Shown here: positions 39,460 to 44,815 of the stretch, in pieces
Numbering within the stretch: position 1 is the first letter of the stretch
Layout: each line of letters opens with the position of its first letter
Assembly: GCA_947444195.1 (NCBI GenBank)
Contig: CANEZL010000037.1
Location: 1 to 44,815, forward strand
Source of the DNA: Methylobacteriaceae bacterium
GTDB lineage: Bacteria > Pseudomonadota > Alphaproteobacteria > Rhizobiales > Beijerinckiaceae
Direction: 5' to 3'
DNA length: 44,815 bases
Notes under the pieces: model-generated
Told to the model about the DNA's origin: nothing
The model's database searches: none
Seen by the model: the letters and a program-made list of their open reading frames with translations, nothing else
Position numbers and translations under genes: made by a program

Positions 39460-40797
39460 TCACGCGGCCTCGGCCCGGGTCGCCAGCTCGCCGTAGAGGC
39501 TGTTCGCCCCGGCCTCGCGGATGCGCACGGGCACCACGCTGCCGATGGTGGCGAGCGGCGCGGTGAAGTGCACGGCGAGCATGTGCGGGCTCTTGCCGGC
39601 GACCTGGCCCGGATGGCGCCCGGCCTTCTCGACCAAGACCTCGAAGACCTGCCCCTCGGCGGCGCGCTGATAGGCGTGGCGCTGCCGGTCGAGCAGCGCC
39701 TGGAGCGCGGCGAGGCGCGCGCTCATCACCGCCTCCGGCACCTGGTCGGCGCGCTCGGCGGCGGGGGTGCCGGGGCGGGGGCTGTACTTGAAGGAGAAGG
39801 CGCTCTCGAAGCCGACCTCCTCCACGAGGCGCATCGTCTCAGCGAAGTCGGCATCGGTCTCGCCGGGGAATCCCACGATGAAGTCGGAGGACAGGGCGAT
39901 GTCCGGCCGGCTCGCCCGGACCCGGTCGATCAGGCGGCGGTAGGACTCGGCCGTGTGCCGGCGGTTCATCGCCTTGAGGACACGGTCCGAGCCCGACTGC
40001 ACCGGCAGGTGCAGGTAGGGCATCAGGGCCGGGATCTCGGCATGGGCCCGGATCAGGTCCTCGCCCATGTCGTTCGGGTGGCTCGTGGTGTAGCGGATCC
40101 GGGCGATGCCGGGGATCGCGGCGACCGCGCGCATCAGGTCGGGCAGGGTCGCGGGGGCGCCGTCCGCGCCCATCCCGTGATAGGCGTTCACGTTCTGGCC
40201 GATCAGCGTGATCTCGCGCACGCCCGCTTCCGCGAGCTTGCCCGCCTCCGCCAGGACGGCGGCGACGGGGCGGGAGACCTCGGCGCCGCGGGTATAGGGC
40301 ACCACGCAGAAAGCGCAGAACTTGTCGCAGCCCTCCTGCACCGTGAGGAAGGCGCCGACCCCGCGGTTGCGCCGCGCGGGCAGGCGGTCGAACTTGTCCT
40401 CGGCCGGGAACTCGGTGTCGACCACGCGGCCCTCGCGGGAGCGGGCGAGGAGTTCGGGCAGGCGGTGATAGCTCTGGGGGCCCACCACCACGTCGACGGC
40501 GGGCTGGCGGGCCTGGATCTCGGCGCCCTCGGCCTGGGCGACGCAGCCCGCCACCACGATGCGGGTGTCGAGGCCGGCGCGGGCGCGCTCGCCCTTCAAT
40601 TCGCGCAGGCGGCCGAGCTCGGAATAGACCTTCTCGGCGGCCTTCTCGCGGATGTGGCAGGTGTTGAGGACGACGATGTCGGCCTCCTCCACTGACTCGG
40701 TCGCGGCGTAGCCCTCGGCGCCCAGCACGTCCGCCATGCGGGCGGCGTCGTAGGCGTTCATCTGGCAGCCGTAGGATTTGACGAAGGCTTTCTTCAA
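39460..40797 (-). CDS. miaB: tRNA-2-methylthio-N6-dimethylallyladenosine synthase
   Basis: MiaB is a radical-SAM enzyme that methylthiolates i6A37 of tRNA (445 aa). The UPF0004 domain has three cluster cysteines C11 (SYGCQMN), C47 (NTCHIR) and C85 (AGCVAQ). The radical-SAM domain has C157, C161, C164 (CDKFCAFC), SRPVAAVL and SSDFIVGFPGETDADF; a TRAM domain (about 375-440) closes it. The start is TTG 40797, giving MKKAFVKSYG; the next ATG would remove C11. Confidence 0.94.
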   Translation of the reverse strand: MKKAFVKSYGCQMNAYDAARMADVLGAEGYAATESVEEADIVVLNTCHIREKAAEKVYSELGRLRELKGERARAGLDTRIVVAGCVAQAEGAEIQARQPAVDVVVGPQSYHRLPELLARSREGRVVDTEFPAEDKFDRLPARRNRGVGAFLTVQEGCDKFCAFCVVPYTRGAEVSRPVAAVLAEAGKLAEAGVREITLIGQNVNAYHGMGADGAPATLPDLMRAVAAIPGIARIRYTTSHPNDMGEDLIRAHAEIPALMPYLHLPVQSGSDRVLKAMNRRHTAESYRRLIDRVRASRPDIALSSDFIVGFPGETDADFAETMRLVEEVGFESAFSFKYSPRPGTPAAERADQVPEAVMSARLAALQALLDRQRHAYQRAAEGQVFEVLVEKAGRHPGQVAGKSPHMLAVHFTAPLATIGSVVPVRIREAGANSLYGELATRAEAA

Positions 40798-40897
40798 CGC
40801 GTCACGTCCCGCTTGTCGGTTCCGGCCGGTCGATCCTTCGATCCCTCAAGCGCTCATCGTCGCGTTCGGCCGGGCGGCGGCCTCTAGCACAGAATTC

Positions 40898-40932
40898 GCC
40901 GCCCGTCCCGGCGGCGGGAGCGCGCGGGCGGC
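40898..40932 (-). terminator. Hairpin after plsC
   Basis: An 8-bp stem (40898-40905 with 40925-40932) with a long GC-rich loop lies directly after the plsC stop, followed on the minus strand by GAATTCTG. The remaining gap to miaB has no gene. Confidence 0.4.
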
Positions 40933-40933
40933 G

Positions 40934-41794
40934 TCAGACCGGGGCGAGCCCGGTCTCGGGCAGGCCGGCTCCGGCGGGCGCCGGCGCGGCGGGCCCGGAC
41001 GGGATCTGGCCCGCCCGCACGGCGCGGAGCGCGCCGCGCACGGCGGCCTCGGCCTGGGCGGTGGCGCGCTTGCGGTCGGTGCCCGCCTCGAAGACGATCG
41101 GCGCGCCCCAGCTCACATGCACGTCGAGGGGCCCCTCGCGCACGAAGGTGGCGAGGTGGGGGGCGAGATCCATGTCGCCGTACCACGCCACGTCCGGCCG
41201 CTCCCCGCGGGTGACCGGCAGGCCGTTGCGGCGGGGATAGGCGAGCGCCAGGGGCTGGAGATGCAGGTGCTCCAGCCGGCCCTCCTCGGCCTCGATCGCG
41301 TTGCGCGCGGCCCCCACCAGGGAGGAGCGGAAGGGCAGGAGGCGGGTGCCGTCGCCGGTGGTGCCCTCCGCGAAGAGCACGATGAGTTCGCCCGCCGCGA
41401 GCCGCGAGCCGAGCATCCGGTTGACCTCCGCCGTGGCGCCGCGGCGGGCCCGGTCGATGAACACCGTCTGCTGCAGCACGGCGAACCAGCCGATCACCGG
41501 CCAGCCGGCGATCTCGGACTTGGCCACGAAGGAGAGGGGCCGCAGGGAGCCGAGCGCGGCGATGTCGAGCCAGGAGACGTGGTTGGCCAGAACCAGGGCC
41601 GGCGTGCCGGGGGCGGGGGGCGTGCCGCTCTGGGTCACCCGCACCGAGAACAGGCGCAGGGCCAGGCGGTGGAACAGCACCGGCGCCCAGCCTGAGGGCC
41701 GCCCGAAGCGCAGGGCCAGCCAGTGCGGGCCGACGAGCAGGCCGAACGCCCCGGCGAGGATGAGGAGGCGCAGGGCGATGCCGAGGCGGCTCAC
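40934..41794 (-). CDS. plsC: 1-acyl-sn-glycerol-3-phosphate acyltransferase
   Basis: This 286-aa membrane-bound enzyme acylates lysophosphatidate to phosphatidate. One or two N-terminal hydrophobic segments (about 6-30) precede the acyltransferase domain with the catalytic NHVSWLD (H72, D77), the FIDRARRG block and FAEGTTGDG (the glycerol-phosphate site). The C-terminus is Ala/Pro-rich. GTG 41794 starts seven bases after the rimI stop, so it is the last gene of the tsaB-rimI-plsC unit. Ornithine-lipid synthase OlsA has a similar domain and cannot be excluded. Confidence 0.86.
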   Translation of the reverse strand: MSRLGIALRLLILAGAFGLLVGPHWLALRFGRPSGWAPVLFHRLALRLFSVRVTQSGTPPAPGTPALVLANHVSWLDIAALGSLRPLSFVAKSEIAGWPVIGWFAVLQQTVFIDRARRGATAEVNRMLGSRLAAGELIVLFAEGTTGDGTRLLPFRSSLVGAARNAIEAEEGRLEHLHLQPLALAYPRRNGLPVTRGERPDVAWYGDMDLAPHLATFVREGPLDVHVSWGAPIVFEAGTDRKRATAQAEAAVRGALRAVRAGQIPSGPAAPAPAGAGLPETGLAPV

Positions 41795-41801
41795 GGGCGC
41801 C

Positions 41802-42323
41802 TCACGCGAGGTCGGCGCGCATGGTCAGCGCCGTGGCGCGGCTGCCATCCGCCTTGAGATAGTAGCCGGTGCGGGCGCCGACCTGTTCGAAGCCGTGCCG
41901 GGCGTAGAGCTTCAGGGCGGGGGCGTTGCCCTCGTCGACCTCGAGATGGACGTGGGCGACGCCGGCCTGGGCGAGATGGGCGAGATGCGCCCGCAGGAGC
42001 TTGTGGCTCAAGCCCCCGCCGCGCACGCCGGGCGCCAGCACCACGGTGAGGATCTCGGCCTCGTCCGCCGCCTTACGCGAGAGCACGAAGCCCTGGAGCG
42101 TGCCGGCGCGCCAGAGGGCGTGGGCGTGGCTGGAGCGCTCGCAGAGCAGGCGCTCGAACTCGTGCCTGTCCCAGGGCCGCGCGAAGGCGGTGGCGTGCAG
42201 CCGGGCCAGGGTGCGGGCCTCTCCGGCATCGGTCAGCGACGCCACGTAGGGCTCGGGCAGGAAGGCGTCCCACCAGGACAGCCACCAGTCGAAGGGCCAG
42301 AAGGTCGTGGCGGGTCGGCTCAT
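41802..42323 (-). CDS. rimI: Ribosomal protein S18-alanine N-acetyltransferase-like GNAT
   Basis: This 173-aa acetyltransferase has FARPWDRHEFERLL, ILTVVLAPGVRGGGLSHKLLRAHL (acetyl-CoA loop RGGGLS, about 103-108) and VHLEVDEGNAPALKLYARHGFEQVGARTGYY, which is the RimI hallmark (N...A..LY...GF...R..YY). Its ATG overlaps the tsaB stop (ATGA). A 35-residue N-terminal extension rich in Trp (FWPFDWWLSWWDAF) is unusual relative to E. coli RimI of about 148 aa. Confidence 0.87.
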   Translation of the reverse strand: MSRPATTFWPFDWWLSWWDAFLPEPYVASLTDAGEARTLARLHATAFARPWDRHEFERLLCERSSHAHALWRAGTLQGFVLSRKAADEAEILTVVLAPGVRGGGLSHKLLRAHLAHLAQAGVAHVHLEVDEGNAPALKLYARHGFEQVGARTGYYLKADGSRATALTMRADLA

Positions 42324-43003
42324 CGGCGTGCGAGCCTCGCATGATCCTGGGGCCGGGCATCGGCCCCGCGCAGATACATCGGCCGCGGCAGGGCCTGGGC
42401 CGGATCGGCCACCTGGCCCAGGGAGGCGACGGAGAGGATGTCGGGGCCGCCGGTGCCGGCGACGGCGGCGGCCACGCCGCGGGCGTGCAGCGCGGCGGCG
42501 AGCGCGGGCGCGCCGGAGCCGACGAGGGTGACGGGGCCCGGGCCCAGCCGCTCGGCGGCCTCCGCGACGGGGAGATGGGCCGGGGGCACGAGGATGCCCT
42601 CGCCCGCGCTCAGCGCCAGCAGGTAGACCGCCCCGTGCCGGGCGTCGATCGCGGCGGCGAAGGTCCCGTCGTGATGGGCCGCGAGCAGGGGGGCGAGGAG
42701 CGCCGAGAGGGTGGTGACGCCCACCACAGGGCGGCGCGTGGCGAGGCCGAGGGCCCGGGCCGCCGAGAGGCCGACGCGCAGGCCCGTGTAGCTGCCGGGC
42801 CCGACCGTGACGGCGATGCGCTCCAGGCTGCCGAAGCCGCCCTCGACCCGGGCCATGACCCGCTCGACCAGGGGCAGCAGCGCCTCCGCGTGGCCGCGGG
42901 CCAGTTCCATGCTCTCCTGCGCCACGACGCCGCCCGCCTCGTCCACGACGCAGGCCGAGCAGAGATCGAGCGCGGTGTCGATCGCCAGGATACGCAAGCT
43001 CAC
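42320..43003 (-). CDS. tsaB: tRNA threonylcarbamoyladenosine biosynthesis protein TsaB
   Basis: TsaB is the scaffold partner of TsaD in t6A37 formation (227 aa). It has ILAIDTALDLCSACVV, ARGHAEALLPLVERVM, AVTVGPGSYTGLRVGLSAARAL (the family signature) and IDARHGAVYLL. GTG 43003 is the start; no ATG precedes the conserved ILAIDT. tsaD and tsaE are elsewhere. First gene of the tsaB-rimI-plsC overlap operon. Confidence 0.92.
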   Translation of the reverse strand: MSLRILAIDTALDLCSACVVDEAGGVVAQESMELARGHAEALLPLVERVMARVEGGFGSLERIAVTVGPGSYTGLRVGLSAARALGLATRRPVVGVTTLSALLAPLLAAHHDGTFAAAIDARHGAVYLLALSAGEGILVPPAHLPVAEAAERLGPGPVTLVGSGAPALAAALHARGVAAAVAGTGGPDILSVASLGQVADPAQALPRPMYLRGADARPQDHARLARR

Positions 43004-43123
43004 TCCCGTCCACCGGCGCCCGAGGCGCGCCGGCCGTGTCCCTCGCCCGCCAAACTACGGCAAAACGGCCGCCCCGTCAGGCGGAGCGGCCGCGGTCGCG
43101 TGCGGTTCGACCGCAGGTGTTGC

Positions 43124-43153
43124 GCGGGCGCGTCGGATCGCCCGCGCGCCCGC
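43124..43153 (-). terminator. Hairpin after the NifU-family gene
   Basis: A perfect 9-bp GC stem (43124-43132 with 43145-43153, 12-nt loop) abuts the stop codon. A second GC-rich hairpin lies at about 43075-43107. Either could end the nifU transcript before tsaB. Confidence 0.5.
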
Positions 43154-43720
43154 TCAGATCGCCTGGACGCCGCGCACCTCGGGCAGGAAGTGGCGGAACA
43201 GGTTCTGCACGCCCTGGCGGAGCGTCGCGGTGGAGGAGGGGCAGCCCGAGCAGGCGCCCTTCATCTCCAGGTAGACCACGCCCTCCTTGTAGCCGCGGAA
43301 GGTGATGTCGCCGCCGTCGCCCGCCACCGCCGGGCGCACCCGGGTCTCGAGCAGGTCCTTGATCGTCACCACCGTGTCGTGGTCGGCCGCGTCGTAGAAC
43401 TCGTCCGCGGTGTCGTCGGCGCTGTCCACGCCCTCTTCCAGGACCGGCGCGCCGGACTGGAAATGCTCCATGATCGCGCCGAGCACAGCGGGCTTCACCT
43501 GCGGCCAGGCGTCGTCGCCCTCGGCCTTGGTGACGGAGATGAAGTCGTGCCCGAAATAGACCCCGGACACGCCCGGCACCGCGAACAGGCGGGCGGCGAG
43601 GGGCGAGCGGGCGGCGGCGCCCGCATCCTTCGCCTCGAAGGTGCCCTCGGTCAGCACCACGCGGCCGGGCAGGAACTTCAGGGTGGCGGGGTTCGGGGTG
43701 GCTTCGGTCTGGATGAACAT
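43154..43720 (-). CDS. NifU-family Fe-S scaffold/carrier protein
   Basis: This 188-aa protein has an N-terminal Nfu_N (Scaffold) domain (about 1-88: MFIQTEATPNPATLKFLPG, VYFGHDFISVTK) and a C-terminal NifU domain (about 108-185) with the Fe-S ligating CxxC in MKGACSGCPSSTATL (C157, C160). It delivers clusters to apo-enzymes; MiaB nearby is one plausible client. ATG 43720 is preferred over an upstream ATG at 43750 because MFIQTEATPNP is the conserved N-terminus. Confidence 0.92.
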   Translation of the reverse strand: MFIQTEATPNPATLKFLPGRVVLTEGTFEAKDAGAAARSPLAARLFAVPGVSGVYFGHDFISVTKAEGDDAWPQVKPAVLGAIMEHFQSGAPVLEEGVDSADDTADEFYDAADHDTVVTIKDLLETRVRPAVAGDGGDITFRGYKEGVVYLEMKGACSGCPSSTATLRQGVQNLFRHFLPEVRGVQAI

Positions 43721-43940
43721 CTCAAATCCTCGTCCGCTGCGCCGGTTCAAGGCCGGCCGGGAACGGCGCGCGCGCGCCCACCCTCCATGTGGCCCGGCGC
43801 GGGGATTTTCTCAACCGGGCGCGATCCTCGACAAAGCCGTCATCATCCTGTAATGGCGCCCCCAACTCACAACAGGATCGCCGAAATCCTGGCGCCGGGC
43901 TCCCATGCGGGGAGCGGGGCGCGACGGCTGGAGCATTGCC

Positions 43941-44336
43941 ATGAACATCATCGAGCAGCTGGAGCGCGAGGAAGTCGCGCGCCTTGCCAAGACCATTCCC
44001 GATTTCGAGCCCGGCGACACGGTGATCGTGAACGTCCGCGTGAAGGAAGGCGAGCGCACCCGCGTCCAGGCCTACGAGGGCGTCTGCATCGCCCGGTCCG
44101 GCGGCGGCCTCAACGAGAGCTTCACGGTCCGCAAGATCTCCTACGGCGAGGGCGTCGAGCGCGTCTTCCCCGTGCACTCCCCGATGATCGACTCGATCAA
44201 GGTGGTCCGCCGCGGCAAGGTCCGGCGCGCCAAGCTCTACTACCTGCGCGACCGCCGCGGTAAGTCGGCCCGCATCGTCGAGCGCGTGGACCGCGCCAAG
44301 ACGAAGGCCGCCCCGGCCCCGGCCGCCGCCGAGTAA
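43941..44336 (+). CDS. rplS: 50S ribosomal protein L19
   Basis: L19 sits at the 30S-50S interface (131 aa). It begins MNIIEQLEREEVARL and has FEPGDTVIVNVRVKEGERTRVQAYEGV, SFTVRKISYGEGVERVFPVHSP and VRRGKVRRAKLYYLRDRRGKSARI, all conserved, then a short Ala/Pro tail. ATG 43941; the in-frame ATG at 43905 lies in non-homologous leader sequence. trmD and rpsP, its usual neighbours, are not directly upstream. Confidence 0.96.
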   Translation: MNIIEQLEREEVARLAKTIPDFEPGDTVIVNVRVKEGERTRVQAYEGVCIARSGGGLNESFTVRKISYGEGVERVFPVHSPMIDSIKVVRRGKVRRAKLYYLRDRRGKSARIVERVDRAKTKAAPAPAAAE

Positions 44337-44360
44337 GCGGCCCGCGATTCCTCCGCAGCA

Positions 44361-44400
44361 CGACGAGGCCCGCCCCGGCAGCCCGGGGCGGGCCTCGTCG
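44361..44400 (+). terminator. Strong terminator after rplS
   Basis: A perfect 18-bp stem (44361-44378 with 44383-44400) and a 4-nt loop lie 24 nt after the rplS stop. It lacks a long T-run but is the longest perfect hairpin in the window. Confidence 0.8.
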
Positions 44401-44493
44401 CGTTCGGGGCCGGCGATCGCGCGATGACGGCTGACAGCCGGACCCCGCTGTTCCGGATCGCCCCCACCCCGCGCGTTCTGCCGCAGGGGGCCA

Positions 44494-44509
44494 TTAGCTG
44501 CCTTCTAAC
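44494..44509. promoter_or_regulatory. Possible CtrA-like site before flagellin
   Basis: TTAG-N7-CTAAC resembles the CtrA consensus TTAA-N7-TTAAC, 79 nt before the flagellin ATG, in a locally AT-richer patch. CtrA controls flagellar genes in alphaproteobacteria. Two mismatches make this tentative. Confidence 0.3.
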
Positions 44510-44587
44510 CAATTCGATTCACCATGCACCCGGACCTTCCCCGTGGGACGGCGACGCGCCGCCCCGCCCCGTATGCGTATCGGGTTC

Positions 44588-44815
44588 ATGGCCAGTCTCC
44601 TGACGAATATCGCCGCCATGGCGGCGCTGACGACCCTGAAGGGCGTCAACAGCCAGCTCGACATCGCGAGCAACCGCGTCTCGACGGGCCAGCGCGTCTC
44701 GTCGGCCGCCGACAACGCCGCCTACTGGTCGATCGCCACCACGGTTCGCACCGACAACGCCTCGCTGTCCGCCGTGAAGGACTCCCTCGGCCTCGGCTCC
44801 TCGGCGGTGGACACC
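44588..44815 (+). CDS. Flagellin, 5' part (cut by window end)
   Basis: The 76 visible codons encode the flagellin N-terminal D0/D1 helix: MASLLTNIAAMAALTTLKGV, then LDIASNRVSTGQRVSSAADNAAYWSIATTVR, matching alphaproteobacterial flagellins of the Methylobacterium/Rhizobium type. The gene runs off the window. An in-frame ATG at 44573 would add five residues; I prefer 44588 because flagellins begin close to the SLLTN motif. Confidence 0.92.
   Translation, partial: MASLLTNIAAMAALTTLKGVNSQLDIASNRVSTGQRVSSAADNAAYWSIATTVRTDNASLSAVKDSLGLGSSAVDT

Noticed and set aside
1..44815. CRISPR array, rRNA or tRNA genes
   Set aside because: No regularly spaced repeats and no cloverleaf or rRNA-like conserved stretches were found by reading.

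Overview
The window is high-GC DNA (about 70% G+C by eye) from an alphaproteobacterium, most likely Hyphomicrobiales and plausibly Methylobacterium or a relative. This rests on codon use, the nifU-tsaB-rimI-plsC / miaB-phoH-ybeY-corC-lnt neighbourhood, an HWE-family sensor kinase, a membrane-anchored CycM-like cytochrome c, and a short-type flagellin. The genus is inferred, not proven. I found no tRNA, rRNA, CRISPR array or intact insertion sequence.

Layout. 1-373 has no supported gene. 374-5219 (minus) is a Yej-type oligopeptide/microcin C importer with two tandem substrate-binding proteins and one permease; the second permease and the ATPase are not adjacent. Then come a lone PAS protein (minus), a GNAT acetyltransferase (plus), a cytochrome c with a charged Ala/Pro/Lys tail (minus), kdsB and pheA (plus), an aldose 1-epimerase and an MsbA-like ABC exporter (minus), znuA behind a candidate Zur operator (plus), and a heparinase II/III-family gene (plus).

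15958-20351, between the heparinase-like gene and purH, is the unusual part. On the minus strand three AT-rich toxin-like C-terminal modules, each followed by an overlapping small immunity-like gene, are each headed by the same GC-rich linker. On the plus strand a 315-residue protein carries the same linker as its C-terminus but has no toxin domain. The linker copies form direct repeats among the cassettes and perfect inverted repeats (49 and 37 bp) with the plus-strand gene. I read this as a polymorphic-toxin locus with displaced, inverted cassettes that recombination could join to the parental gene.

The rest is largely housekeeping. purH and an HWE sensor kinase (plus) are followed by an MHS-type transporter, acetyl-CoA synthetase and a P1-family peptidase (minus), a HerA-like ATPase (plus), and cysC (minus). 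A long minus-strand run then encodes cell-envelope and RNA functions: miaB (tRNA methylthiolation), phoH, ybeY (rRNA maturation), corC, a LysR regulator with an Asp/Glu racemase, lnt (lipoprotein acylation) and an MFS exporter. Upstream is nifU-tsaB-rimI-plsC. The window closes with rplS and its strong terminator, and the 5' end of a flagellin gene cut by the window edge.
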